Assembly: GCA_964419255.1 (NCBI GenBank)
Contig: CAYQOU010000046.1
Coordinates: 1 to 32,812, forward strand
Length of the DNA stretch: 32,812 bases
From: CAZPHU01 sp964419255
Lineage (GTDB): Bacteria; Fibrobacterota; Chitinivibrionia; Chitinivibrionales; CAYFVL01
Direction of reading: 5' to 3'
Part shown: piece after piece, positions 8,825 to 17,770 of the stretch
Numbering within the stretch: position 1 is the stretch's first letter
How the letters are laid out: every line of letters begins with the position of its first letter
The notes under the pieces: model-generated
What the model was told of the DNA's origin: nothing
Seen by the model: the letters and a program-made list of their open reading frames with translations, nothing else
Databases searched by the model: none
Program-made: the position numbers and the translations under genes

Positions 8825-9892
8825 CTAAACATCCAAATGCAATAATCCTGCACTGATATCCCCATCCCGTGCGGCGGCTGTCACCAAAACACTTCTAACC
8901 GTGGAGAAATTTATGTCTGCCGCAGCCATCTTCTGCAGGGATGGCTCGAGGGGATAAGGCTTGTAGGGAGTGCTGTTTAGCAGAATGTCTCTGGCCAGGG
9001 CAACGGAAACAAGTGGACCTACTCCGAAAAGCTCTCCGCAATACGGTTTGGAAAAAAGTACCGCCGGTTTACGCCCCCTGCCGAGTTGTTTTTCGAGTAC
9101 AATACACTCGCCGCTATCCTGTGGACCGCCACCGGCACCGGAAATTATCACATCCACCGGCATATCCAAACCCAGGGGATCGTCTATCGGCGTATATATG
9201 CAGCGAGGGTGGTCTCCATTCGATACACTCACCGGAGCCACCGAAAAGAATACGCTTCCCTCCGATATCGGAATATGTGCGCTGTTATTTTCCGGTTCGG
9301 GAGGCTGGGGCAGCCAGGCGGGCATTTTCCTTCCGCAAAACAATCCAAACCTCTGGTACACTTCGACAACCAGCGGCGAGTACTCCTCAGCACCCCCGAC
9401 CAGACACATCGGGTATTGCCGGGTGGCAATTGCTCGCGCGGCATGGTTTATCGCCTCCAGACCGGCATTTTCGTATCCGACAAGTGACATCCCGCCCCCG
9501 CGCATCGAAAGCATCATCGATATCGCACCAAGGGAGGCATTGGTCACGCCATTGGAAAATGCATTGGGGCTGGCCATGTCCAGCCCGTAGTCAAACATAT
9601 AATCGTGAAACTCCTGCAGAAAGGAGGTGGCGCCATGGGTCATGGCAATAAACAGAGCCCCATCTCCGCTTGTCAGAGGAGCATGTGTATACGCCACCTG
9701 TGCCGCATACATTGCACATTTAGTGCTCCGCGACAACCGTCTGAGCTGCCTGGGATTCATTCCCCAGGGAGCTGGAATGGTTGTAATATTCAGCACACTG
9801 TCATGGGAAACGAATGAACGTCCGATATCCTGAATACTGTGTGCTCCGGGAGCAACAACGCCCGGGTGGCCGAGTACCACCGATTCATTCAT
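8825..9892 (-). CDS. Ketosynthase homologue lacking catalytic residues (chain-length-factor-like)
   Basis: The protein has 355 residues from the ATG at 9892, which overlaps the stop of the active ketosynthase gene by 8 nt (ATGAATGA). It follows the beta-ketoacyl-ACP synthase fold, with the conserved segment ending in 'CLVGGAEEYSPLV' matching 'LVITGGFDALSP' of its neighbour. By ungapped alignment back from that segment, the nucleophilic Cys is replaced by Asn142. The HGTxTxND motif is replaced by 'SGAGGGPQDSGE', and the second His motif (GHxxGAAG) by 'GELFGVGP'. It therefore cannot condense by the normal mechanism. Paired with an intact KS, it resembles the chain-length factor (KS-beta) of type II polyketide systems and probably forms a heterodimer. 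It is the last gene of the five-gene run. Confidence 0.82.
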   Translation of the reverse strand: MNESVVLGHPGVVAPGAHSIQDIGRSFVSHDSVLNITTIPAPWGMNPRQLRRLSRSTKCAMYAAQVAYTHAPLTSGDGALFIAMTHGATSFLQEFHDYMFDYGLDMASPNAFSNGVTNASLGAISMMLSMRGGGMSLVGYENAGLEAINHAARAIATRQYPMCLVGGAEEYSPLVVEVYQRFGLFCGRKMPAWLPQPPEPENNSAHIPISEGSVFFSVAPVSVSNGDHPRCIYTPIDDPLGLDMPVDVIISGAGGGPQDSGECIVLEKQLGRGRKPAVLFSKPYCGELFGVGPLVSVALARDILLNSTPYKPYPLEPSLQKMAAADINFSTVRSVLVTAAARDGDISAGLLHLDV

Positions 9893-11111
9893 TGTCAACC
9901 CCGCGAAAGATACAGCTTGCCGCTTCACCACCAAAACCAAGCGCAGTCATCAAGACCCGGTTTACATTAGTGACTTTTCGAGGATGACAGGACACTGCGA
10001 GCTTTTCGAACTCCGGGTCGCATTCGTTAAGAAACAAAGTCGCCGGCACAACAGTATCCAGAATAGTTGAAAGACAGAAAACGGCACTGAGCGCTCCGGC
10101 AGCGCCAAAGGTATGCCCGGTCATTGATTTTGTAGAACAGACCGGCAGTGTGGCAAGATGAGTTCCGAAAACAGATCTGCATGCCATATACTCGGAGATA
10201 TCGTTTGCGCGCGTGGCGGTACCATGGAGATGGACGACAGAGATTTGGTCCGGCCCGCATGATGCCTCTCGCAGCGCCTGATTCATTGCCGAGGCCAGTC
10301 CCGTGCCCTCCGGGTGCGCCCGCGTATGATGATAGGCCTCCAGTGCCTCTCCAAACCCCGCCATGGCCGCTATGGGTTTTACTCCGCGCCGGCGAGCTGA
10401 TTGCGGCGACTCCATCACCAAAACAGCGGCCGCTTCTCCCGGCGTCAACCCGGTTCTTTGCCGGTCGAAGGGGCGACACGCCTCATCCGATATCAGCCGA
10501 AGCGAGCGAAAACCGGCGATTACAAAAGGCGACAGCGCATCGAATCCTCCGGTGATAACCAGCTGACTCCTCCCGCTGCGAATGTGGTGACAGGCCCGAC
10601 CCAGCGCAATGGCAGAGGAGGCACAGGCAGAAGATATAGTCACCACTCTGCCCTCAATGCCCGCTTGCCGGGCGACTGCTTTTGAAGGAGAGTGCAAAAT
10701 GGCCTGACTTATCAGTCCCTTATCGGGTTGCTTCCCCATGGTATAGTCGTGATAGTAGCGAGAGCTGCCGTGCATGTTACCCAGAGTTGTCCCGAGGATC
10801 ATGTCGGCCTTTGTACCCGGTTTGATGTCAGCCATGCCGGTGGCCTCCTGCAAAGCCGACCGGAGGAGTTGTGTGGCCCGATCCGGGGCGGTCTGTTCCA
10901 AGTCACCGACAAGATCAGCCGGTACCATACCGCATGGCTGTCTGAACACCTTCCCGCCCCCGGGTTTGTCTGAGTCAGGCGAGAAAAAAAATTCCCTGAA
11001 AGCAACCTCCGTTATGCCTCCGATTGCATGTGCTGCGGCTCTACGATGGCAATCAAAAGTGCGCCCCAGAGCCGATATGCATCCCACTCCGGTTATCCAA
11101 ACCTCATTCAT
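9885..11111 (-). CDS. Beta-ketoacyl-ACP synthase (KAS II/KS-alpha type)
   Basis: The protein has 408 residues starting at the ATG at 11111 ('MNEVWITGVGCISALG', a classic FabF-type start). The open frame continues upstream to 11192, but only inside the radical SAM gene. The catalytic triad is complete: C163 in 'SSACASSA', H296 in 'HLHGTATRAND' and H333 in 'STKSMTGHTFGAAGA', with the conserved K328. Length and motifs match FabF/KS-alpha enzymes that extend ACP-bound acyl chains with malonyl-ACP. Its start overlaps the radical SAM stop by 8 nt, and its stop overlaps the chain-length-factor-like gene by the same 8-nt sequence, so all three are probably translationally coupled. The divergent ACP gene is a likely partner. 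It could be a housekeeping FabF, but pairing with an inactive homologue argues for a dedicated pathway. Confidence 0.9.
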   Translation of the reverse strand: MNEVWITGVGCISALGRTFDCHRRAAAHAIGGITEVAFREFFFSPDSDKPGGGKVFRQPCGMVPADLVGDLEQTAPDRATQLLRSALQEATGMADIKPGTKADMILGTTLGNMHGSSRYYHDYTMGKQPDKGLISQAILHSPSKAVARQAGIEGRVVTISSACASSAIALGRACHHIRSGRSQLVITGGFDALSPFVIAGFRSLRLISDEACRPFDRQRTGLTPGEAAAVLVMESPQSARRRGVKPIAAMAGFGEALEAYHHTRAHPEGTGLASAMNQALREASCGPDQISVVHLHGTATRANDISEYMACRSVFGTHLATLPVCSTKSMTGHTFGAAGALSAVFCLSTILDTVVPATLFLNECDPEFEKLAVSCHPRKVTNVNRVLMTALGFGGEAASCIFRGVDNE

Positions 11112-12327
11112 GTGCCGCCCGCTCCCCGCTGCCGGCACCTCTGGCCAGGATTCTGCTAAACAGACGGTACATCTTATAGGCCTGAGGCTCATCCCGATAG
11201 AAGCTCTCCCAGGCGTAATGATACAGATCCTGTAACTTTTGCGGGCTTATCTGTTTTGGCTCAAATACTACATCTCCCGCAGTATATCGGGACAAATCAC
11301 TGGTGAGAATCCTGTTGTCCTTCTCCATCTGCGCGCGAATGGGAGTGTGGGCAAAGGGCGTAAGGATTGTAAATTCGGCCAGATCCAGTTCCACTTCCAG
11401 CAAAAAATCGATCAACCTCTTGATACTGTCTTCATCCTGATCATCCGTACCCAGAATAATGGTCCCTTCCACACCGATACCATGACTCTTATACCGTTTG
11501 ATTCGATTGCGGATAAAATCTGAGGTATCGAAAATCGCCTGATATACATACCAGGCACCCGCCTCATAGGCAAGCTCCAACACCTCATCATCATCCTCGA
11601 TCGGATGACTGCACCAGAATTTCTTGAATGGCGCGATAGTTCGAAACAGCTCTTTTTCCCATTCGGTATCCTGAGCAAGAGAGTTATCCACGATGAAAAG
11701 ACGGTCGGATTCAATCGTCTGCAGCTCCCCCACCACCTGATCCATCGGACGAGGACGAAACTGTCTGCCCCCGAGAAAAGCCGTGCAGCAGGGAAAGCAG
11801 TTGTATCGACAGCCACGCGAAGCGTGGAACAGATCGGGAAGGCGAACGCCCTTGTGCTCGTATTTTGAATAGTCGAGTATCGATCTGCGTGCAGGTCCGA
11901 TTAAAGAGGTTTGGGGGAAATCGTTGAAATAGTCGTACAGCGGTTTAAGTCCGCCCCCTGCTTTATCTTCGAAAACCTGCTCCAGCCGCCCCTCCGCTTC
12001 ACCGAGAAAAAGAGATGTGCAGTGCCGGGCAACAAGTTCCCGATGAAGCATGGCTGCAATACCACCGAAGATCACATCCGTTCCGTTTGCCGTGAAATGC
12101 TCGGCTATTTCGAACGCCCGCGGCAGTTGCGCCGAAAGCATGGTAGAAATTCCTACGAAGTCCCACTCCTTATCGAAGGGTACCTGCTGGACATTATCGT
12201 CGATGAATGTGACCTCGACCCAATTCGGAATACATGCCGCCATCACAACCGGCCCATGCGGAGGAAGATTGAACTCCGTCTGATGCGGAAGTTTCGGCCA
12301 GCGTGGATAAACTAAGAGAAAACGCAC
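11104..12327 (-). CDS. B12-binding-type radical SAM protein
   Basis: The protein has 407 residues. The start is GTG at 12327, with AGGA 6 nt upstream. The N-terminal 130 residues show the Rossmann-like cobalamin-binding type of fold ('MRFLLVYPRWP', 'VTFIDDN', 'DFVGIS', 'VIFGGIAA', 'LFLGEAEG'). The DxHxxG motif is absent, as in many radical SAM proteins of this class. The radical SAM core follows, with CxxxCxxC at C173, C177 and C180 ('RGCRYNCFPC'; C181 follows immediately). A C-terminal helical extension ends the protein. It starts 12 bp after the large peptidase/propeller gene and overlaps the ketosynthase by 8 nt, so it probably modifies an acyl or polyketide product. Candidate reactions are methylation, cyclisation or C-C bond formation; none can be assigned from sequence. 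Confidence 0.87.
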   Translation of the reverse strand: MRFLLVYPRWPKLPHQTEFNLPPHGPVVMAACIPNWVEVTFIDDNVQQVPFDKEWDFVGISTMLSAQLPRAFEIAEHFTANGTDVIFGGIAAMLHRELVARHCTSLFLGEAEGRLEQVFEDKAGGGLKPLYDYFNDFPQTSLIGPARRSILDYSKYEHKGVRLPDLFHASRGCRYNCFPCCTAFLGGRQFRPRPMDQVVGELQTIESDRLFIVDNSLAQDTEWEKELFRTIAPFKKFWCSHPIEDDDEVLELAYEAGAWYVYQAIFDTSDFIRNRIKRYKSHGIGVEGTIILGTDDQDEDSIKRLIDFLLEVELDLAEFTILTPFAHTPIRAQMEKDNRILTSDLSRYTAGDVVFEPKQISPQKLQDLYHYAWESFYRDEPQAYKMYRLFSRILARGAGSGERAAHE

Positions 12328-12339
12328 AAAAAATCCTGA

Positions 12340-15300
12340 CTAGAGAAAAGATACATCTAATTGTACTCTCTGTTCTCCGAGAAAGTACTTCGCCAAAATA
12401 CTAAAACGCCTGTGAAACTGATAACTTTTGATCATACCAAGCTCAATGCCTGCAGAGATCACCTGTCGATAGAAAAACCGGTATCTATCATCCAGACAAA
12501 GATCCTCGAAAAAATATTCATTCGCAAATGCCCGGATTCCATAATCGACGGATGCATACATATTGTCAAGATACTGTCGGCCCCTGTTTATGTTGCGCAT
12601 GACAGGGAATTTCAACCCGACACCTGCCGAGCCATACAGATAAAAGGAGGATGCACCCTCAAGAGAATCGAAAAGCCCTGCGTGTTTCTTTTCCAGCAGG
12701 TATGTCCCGACGGATGCGCGTACATTGGGTGATAAGTAGTCGAAGAGTCTGAATCCATGATACGCACCGATATGCACGTTGAGAGCATTTTCATATTCCG
12801 GATCGGAAACCTTTTCAGTATCCCCATAATCATCTGTTTGACGGTCACCTTCTCTTTTTGTTTGACTTCTCAGGAGAAAAGGCATTATTCTCGCGCTAAA
12901 CTGAGAGATATCCGCCAGATTATACTCGACATCTTCATTATAGTATCTTCGCGGTTGCCAGGTAATCCAAAAAGGCAGCTCAAGACCATACAAAAGGTTA
13001 AAGGGATTGATAAGGCCCAGTGGGTTAAGTTCTACCCATGCGCTGGCCCCGGCCCACCACTCGGAACTCATCTGCCTTTCCACCCAGGGCATCAGGGTTA
13101 GCATGCTAGGAATCATTGTTACCTGCACCTGCAGATCAAGACCATACGTCGCTTTATGTTTTGCATTCATAAATCCAAGGTAGGGTGTGAGAATCGGGAT
13201 AATCTGCAGGGTATCGCCACTGGTGGTCGAATCTTCCGTTTGATCGAATATCTGAGCATAATCATTTCGAGCAGTGTAAACATGGCCGAACGAGAGATCA
13301 TGACAGTAATCGGATTGTGCCCGCCTGAAAGAGGATTTGGGGCGTCTGTCGGCACCACTGCAACCGGCTGACTGCAGCTTTTCCATTACCTTTTCTCGAT
13401 CAACCGAGTCGATCAGTTCGGGATGGATGATAAACTGAGCATTAGCACCCAGGTACATGCCTTTCTTACCCAACGCATCCATGCGTTGCAGCCCCAGAGA
13501 GGTCTGACCGAGGATGAAATACTTGTCCCAGTCCTGTTCACTCTGGTAAAAGGGCAGCTCTTTTTTGTTTTCGCCTGTGTTATAGGCAAGCAGAAGACTG
13601 TTCATCTGCCAAATCGGCCGAAGGAGTTCTCTTTCGTACGGCCTGGACTGGACAGATGGCTTCTGAGGCGGTGTTGGAAGCGAATCGAACCGGCAAGCCG
13701 AACAATCCGAAATATCCCACGGCTGCGACTGAAGTTTGCAGGATGCGATACGAAAACCATCGGCAGTGTAGCTGGAGAAAAGGAGGGTATCGTTAACGCA
13801 TTTGTGCGGCTGAAAAAAGCCCCCCACGGCCGATGTATGCCGCTGTAAATCGGTGCCATCGGCAAAGACCGAATAAAGATTATGTATCCCGTCATAATCC
13901 GCACTGAAATATATCCTTCCGTCTGCTGCCCAGTGCGGATCTTCTTGCTGTGCTTCATCTGCAATAAGGGGCCGAAGCACTCCTTCGGAGATGGAGAGTT
14001 TGAACAGATCAGAGCTTCCGGAAATTACACGGGAGACGACAACCGTATCGCTGCTTGTGGGTGAGAAGGTTACCGAGACAAAAGGATTTCCGGGCAAACC
14101 GGGAATCAGCGGTTTAATATTTCCCGTTGAAACATCATATTGAATGAGTCTGAATGATCCATTCTCAAACTGAACGGCAATCATGCGGGAGGCATCCTCG
14201 GAGATATCGAAGTCGTAAATACGGGCAGATTGTGTCAGACGTCTCTGTTTGCGGGTTTTCAGATCGTAGCGAAACAGATCATTTAAATATGAGCCGTTCG
14301 AGTCTGGTTTTTGAGATTTTACATAATAGACAGCGGGCTTTTGGGGATCGAATCTCCAGCATTCTTTTACATAGGGTATTCTGATGGAGGGTTTCCTTTT
14401 TCCATATGGTGCAATCACCAGGTCTGTTTTCCCAAATGCGTCACGTTGGTTTGTCAACCATCCCCACCATTTTCCATCGGGACTGACAGCCGGAGCCTGA
14501 TTTCCCGTTCCCTGCGCCCAGATTATCGATGTAGCTGTGGGCGTTTTGGGCACCTGAGTGGGGTAGTATTCTTTTAAACTGTCAAGCCAGTCTGAATAGA
14601 TTGTCCGGGAATGCTCACCCAGGTGGTTTTGCACAAACCTGCCGAATCTTTTTCCAAACAATTGCCTGTCGCGAGATTTTTTCCACAGAACCGAAACTTT
14701 TTCCGTTCCGTACACTCGTTCCATATGTTGTGTCAGTGAGTAGCCCTGATTGTACACCAGCTCATTACCCAGACTACCGTGAGTAAACTGGCCCATCTCC
14801 TCCAGACTAAGCTGCTTGTTTTCGAGAACAGCACAACGCAGAAGCATATCTCTGCGGCTGTCCCAGCAATCATGACCCAGACGCTGTGAACCCATCTGAG
14901 CTGTACCTTCGGCAAACCAGGCAGGCATAAAAACCATTGCCGGTATAGGTTCACCCAGAGTAACCGAATAGTTTTCCGCCATGTAGCTTCCGACAAGATT
15001 CCATGACACAAGCTGCATGCCATCCTCTTTACCCAGTGATAGAATGTGGGCAATTTCATGAGTGATTACATCGTTTAGCCAGGTCGATTTACCCCTGAGG
15101 CTGAATCTTGAGTCCGGCACCCATACGATAATAGAAGGATCAAGCCATGCTGCCAGACCATTACTGTAATCATCGTAGTCGGCCAAGGCAAGATCGATTT
15201 TTTCATCCAGCGAATAATTGTAAAGTGGTGCGAGGGATTCATAAGCCTTCTCGGCGATGCGTGATGCGGCATGTAAAACGGGCTCGGTTTCTGTGGAGAA

Positions 15301-15417
15301 ATGAATACGAAAGTGCTCTGTTTCGGTTGTTTTCCACTCGATGTGAGGGTGATTAAATGCTTCAACAGTTGATATCAGGGCAAAAACAAGTGTTGTGAAC
15401 GGTACTGACAGGCGCAT
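12340..15417 (-). CDS. Exported zinc-peptidase-like / TolB-type beta-propeller / outer-membrane barrel protein
   Basis: The protein has 1025 residues with a signal peptide (residues 1-20, cleavage after VEA). A gluzincin-like domain occupies about 25-300, with H120-E-I-A-H124 in 'NDVITHEIAH' and a probable third ligand E170 in 'WFAEG'. A six- or seven-bladed WD40-like/TolB propeller follows at about 300-600 (repeated 'PAVSPDGKWWGWLT', 'PHWAADGRIYFSADYDG'). The last 400 residues alternate hydrophobic and polar residues and end in 'VQLDVSFL', typical of an outer-membrane barrel with a terminal aromatic strand. AAGGA lies 6 nt before the ATG. The same architecture occurs in Fibrobacterota and Bacteroidota proteins of unknown role. 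It lies 66 bp after the CsgG-domain gene and 12 bp before the radical SAM gene, so it may process or export the pathway product; this is inferred from position only. Confidence 0.82.
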   Translation of the reverse strand: MRLSVPFTTLVFALISTVEAFNHPHIEWKTTETEHFRIHFSTETEPVLHAASRIAEKAYESLAPLYNYSLDEKIDLALADYDDYSNGLAAWLDPSIIVWVPDSRFSLRGKSTWLNDVITHEIAHILSLGKEDGMQLVSWNLVGSYMAENYSVTLGEPIPAMVFMPAWFAEGTAQMGSQRLGHDCWDSRRDMLLRCAVLENKQLSLEEMGQFTHGSLGNELVYNQGYSLTQHMERVYGTEKVSVLWKKSRDRQLFGKRFGRFVQNHLGEHSRTIYSDWLDSLKEYYPTQVPKTPTATSIIWAQGTGNQAPAVSPDGKWWGWLTNQRDAFGKTDLVIAPYGKRKPSIRIPYVKECWRFDPQKPAVYYVKSQKPDSNGSYLNDLFRYDLKTRKQRRLTQSARIYDFDISEDASRMIAVQFENGSFRLIQYDVSTGNIKPLIPGLPGNPFVSVTFSPTSSDTVVVSRVISGSSDLFKLSISEGVLRPLIADEAQQEDPHWAADGRIYFSADYDGIHNLYSVFADGTDLQRHTSAVGGFFQPHKCVNDTLLFSSYTADGFRIASCKLQSQPWDISDCSACRFDSLPTPPQKPSVQSRPYERELLRPIWQMNSLLLAYNTGENKKELPFYQSEQDWDKYFILGQTSLGLQRMDALGKKGMYLGANAQFIIHPELIDSVDREKVMEKLQSAGCSGADRRPKSSFRRAQSDYCHDLSFGHVYTARNDYAQIFDQTEDSTTSGDTLQIIPILTPYLGFMNAKHKATYGLDLQVQVTMIPSMLTLMPWVERQMSSEWWAGASAWVELNPLGLINPFNLLYGLELPFWITWQPRRYYNEDVEYNLADISQFSARIMPFLLRSQTKREGDRQTDDYGDTEKVSDPEYENALNVHIGAYHGFRLFDYLSPNVRASVGTYLLEKKHAGLFDSLEGASSFYLYGSAGVGLKFPVMRNINRGRQYLDNMYASVDYGIRAFANEYFFEDLCLDDRYRFFYRQVISAGIELGMIKSYQFHRRFSILAKYFLGEQRVQLDVSFL

Positions 15418-15483
15418 AAAGAATCCTTATTCATTAACAGATACTTCCTGAGGACTATTGGAGAATGTTTTCCGGGGAATTTC

Positions 15484-16890
15484 TTACCAGTAGAAATTTA
15501 CTGATATTCCCAGAGCCTTTGAAGGAAGAGATATCTGGTGCTCAATTGAATCCAGGTATAGATAATCCCCTGATCCGTCTTCAAACGATTCGTTACTCGT
15601 AAATGTAAAATCAAGGGGACGAAATAAAAACTCAAGACCAAGCCCCATATGCTTTGTTAGCAGAATTTCCGCACCGGCACGAAATCCGAAACTGACGCTT
15701 ACGGTTGCATTACCGCCGGAATTGATCTCGGTATCCGTCCACAAGTAACTATTTACATACTCGCGTTCGTATGACCACAAAGAAATGGGAAAATTTACAT
15801 TCAGGATAGGTCCAATATTGAGTTTCAGCGGGAAGACCCGAAATACTAAGTTAGCTCCCGTGCAGAAAGAGGGCATGATGAATCTGGTTTTCATGTTTTT
15901 GGAAATATCATTCGCCATCAGATTACTGTTTGTTTCGCTTATTTCCCGGGTTGAAAGAAGAAATCCCGGTCCCAGATCGATCGTAATAAAACGACCTGCC
16001 CGAATGATGAATTTTATTTCCACGTTGAGGAGCGGACTGTCATCCACTATACGGGCATTGTTGAAAATGGGATGAAAATCGGTAGATAAATACTCATATG
16101 TATAAATGTGCCGGACCGAATTACGAGACATGAGATTGTATACCAGACGCATGCCCGGCTCATTAGCATTTAAATGTGTTCTTCGCCAGTCCTCTGATGC
16201 CTTTTGTTTTTCATCACGCTGCTCGCTTTGTTCTCCTTGCTTATCGTTTCTTTCCTCATCTGTGCTGTGTGCAGTTTCGTTCATCTTATCAACAGGCGCT
16301 TCTTCAGAAACTGATGTATCTACCGCACTTACATTCGTTAGCTCAGCACTCCGGATACTATCTGTTTCATGCAAGGCAATGTCTGATATGGTGTCTAAGC
16401 CGGAACCATTCTCCATAGTCAGTTGGACCGCAAGGCCCCACAAATGATTGACAACATCTTCTATCTGCCCCTTCACATCTGCGGATACAATCTTCTCAAT
16501 ACGCCCGGTACTGACATCGACTGCACGTATGTTTATCATATACAGAGAGCCAAGCCTGCCGATAGAACCACTGACGAGTCTCTGTACTCCCAAAAGCTGC
16601 CCCATCTCAACCATACATGCCTGATCGGTACAGGCCCCCGACTGCTGAAAGCCCTGTTCTTTAAGAATCGACTGCATCTGATCACGTTCCATGATATTTA
16701 TGGTGCCGGTCTTGAAAAGCTCTGTTCTCAAGCGATCGGTGATTACATCAGCCTCACCTTCAGTGATTCCCTCCCCAGCCTTCAATGATACAACGGCATA
16801 ATTAAGAGGAGCTTCATTGGCCTGAAATGCAAAAACAGAATGCATTGAAGAACAAACAAGAAGCAATAAAGCAAACAGAGGGACTGTCAT
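15484..16890 (-). CDS. CsgG/LpoB-like domain protein with C-terminal beta-barrel
   Basis: I start the gene at the ATG at 16890 because it begins a good signal peptide (residues 1-21, cleavage after VFA). The frame continues upstream to 17127 but that part looks non-coding. The product has 468 residues. A CsgG-type domain is at about 28-160 ('NYAVVSLKAGEGITEGEADVI' in outline, then 'NIMERDQMQSILKEQGF', 'GACTDQACMVEMGQLLGV', 'LVSGSIGRLGSLY'), including the two Cys typical of this subgroup. An acidic, Gln/Glu/Lys-rich linker spans about 190-250. The C-terminus (about 265-468) has alternating beta strands and ends in 'GISVNFYW', as in small outer-membrane barrels. No strong Shine-Dalgarno was seen. 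It is the first gene of the five-gene minus-strand run. Confidence 0.78.
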   Translation of the reverse strand: MTVPLFALLLLVCSSMHSVFAFQANEAPLNYAVVSLKAGEGITEGEADVITDRLRTELFKTGTINIMERDQMQSILKEQGFQQSGACTDQACMVEMGQLLGVQRLVSGSIGRLGSLYMINIRAVDVSTGRIEKIVSADVKGQIEDVVNHLWGLAVQLTMENGSGLDTISDIALHETDSIRSAELTNVSAVDTSVSEEAPVDKMNETAHSTDEERNDKQGEQSEQRDEKQKASEDWRRTHLNANEPGMRLVYNLMSRNSVRHIYTYEYLSTDFHPIFNNARIVDDSPLLNVEIKFIIRAGRFITIDLGPGFLLSTREISETNSNLMANDISKNMKTRFIMPSFCTGANLVFRVFPLKLNIGPILNVNFPISLWSYEREYVNSYLWTDTEINSGGNATVSVSFGFRAGAEILLTKHMGLGLEFLFRPLDFTFTSNESFEDGSGDYLYLDSIEHQISLPSKALGISVNFYW

Positions 16891-17184
16891 AGATGGTTTT
16901 TTCTCAAAATAATGATAAATGGTCCGCCCTTTCTTTTCGCTTCGTTTTGCTTCAGCGCAGGGGCGAGACCATAAAACAGAAGTAAAACCAAAGGCAGACC
17001 AGTGTATGCTTTTAGTCTGTTTTGGGCTGCACCGGTGTTGAGCCCGGCAGTACCATGGATGCCTCAACAGCTCCGGGATGCGTGCCGGAAAGTACTTTTC
17101 TGAACTGATACCGATTAATGAAAACATGTCGTGCCTCAGGCTTTCAGTCGCGTATGGTAATGAAAAATAATATGTGAAGGCTTC

Positions 17185-17227
17185 AAAAGGATATCAGATA
17201 CCCGGTTTACTGGAAAAGTATCCTTTT
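17185..17227. repeat. Inverted repeat (9-bp arms)
   Basis: AAAAGGATA at 17185-17193 is perfectly complementary to TATCCTTTT at 17219-17227, with a 25-nt loop. It lies about 295 bp upstream of the CsgG-domain gene start and about 540 bp upstream of the ACP start. No gene ends next to it, so a terminator role is unlikely. An operator or mobile-repeat remnant is possible. Confidence 0.45.
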
Positions 17228-17281
17228 ATTCTGATCTGAACCTGACTATTCTGGACGATTTCCATAAGCCCTTGGGGGTGC

Positions 17282-17407
17282 AAAGGCTTCGGCAATCCTG
17301 AAAAGCACCTCTGAGGGTATTTCGCACATTTGCGCAATTGCTATAATCCTCGTGTCTTCACGGGATTGCGCGATTCATCCGTTCAGAAGGACTCGGTTCA
17401 GGATTAA
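17282..17407 (+). repeat. Diverged ~120-nt element, copy 1
   Basis: It starts with AAGG and GGCAATCCTG, followed by a hairpin block (AAAGCACC/GGGTATTT). After about 40 nt comes GGGATTGCGCGATTC, then CCG...CTCGG and GGATTAA. Blocks in the same order occur in copies at 17628-17755 and, inverted, 21675-21791. No gene starts directly after this copy. Confidence 0.55.
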
Positions 17408-17609
17408 TTGTGTTCACATTCGAGATAATTCATTTTAGACTGTCTCATTGTGAACTGCAAGAAAAAGAATGTTAAAATCTTTGTTTTTCATGATGTATTT
17501 TCTTTAGTTTTTATTAACGGGAGTCATGCGGTGCTCTGAAAGCATACGGCATGCACATTCCAAGTGGATATTACCAAAGCCTGAGTCGAGGAATCTCTCA
17601 TGGCGATCG

Positions 17610-17615
17610 TATAAT
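17610..17615 (+). promoter_or_regulatory. Possible -10 box upstream of the ACP operon
   Basis: A consensus TATAAT lies here with no recognisable -35 at 16-18 bp. Transcription from it would start near 17622, almost exactly where repeat copy 2 begins, making that element the 5' leader of the ACP mRNA. Weak evidence on its own. Confidence 0.25.
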
Positions 17616-17627
17616 CCCGCGGGCCAT

Positions 17628-17755
17628 AAGGATTTCAGCAATCCTGGAAATACCTCATAGGGTATTCCGTTCTTTGCTTCAACCTTCCGCCCCTTCAAGG
17701 GATCGCGCGATCCAATCCGCTCAGAGTCCCTCAACTCGGGTCAAAGATCGATTAA
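17628..17755 (+). repeat. Diverged ~120-nt element, copy 2 (ACP leader)
   Basis: AAGG and GCAATCCTGG are followed by the hairpin AAATACC/GGGTATT, a 33-nt variable stretch and the perfect 14-bp palindrome GGATCGCGCGATCC, then CCG...CTCGG and GATTAA. It ends 15 nt before the ACP start codon and just before the AGGAG ribosome-binding site, which suits a 5'-UTR regulatory element. Confidence 0.6.
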
Positions 17756-17770
17756 CAGGAGTCTGGATTA

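Larger units (their letters stand above)
16891..17770. other. Long divergent intergenic region with two copies of a diverged repeat
   Basis: These 880 bp separate the minus-strand CsgG-domain gene from the plus-strand ACP gene. Open frames here have no ribosome-binding sequences and no family resemblance. The region holds two plus-oriented copies of a diverged element of about 120 nt (listed separately), a 9-bp inverted repeat and a TATAAT box just before the second copy. The left 230 bp reads openly in the frame of the CsgG-domain gene, but its residue composition looks like chance translation. Confidence 0.6.

Noticed and set aside
16891..17127. In-frame extension of the CsgG-domain gene to an ATG at 17127
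   Set aside because: It would put 79 non-family residues before a perfect signal peptide; the composition looks like chance translation.
17282..17755. Known riboswitch (for example cyclic-di-GMP) as the identity of the repeated element
   Set aside because: None of the conserved core sequences I know for those classes is present.
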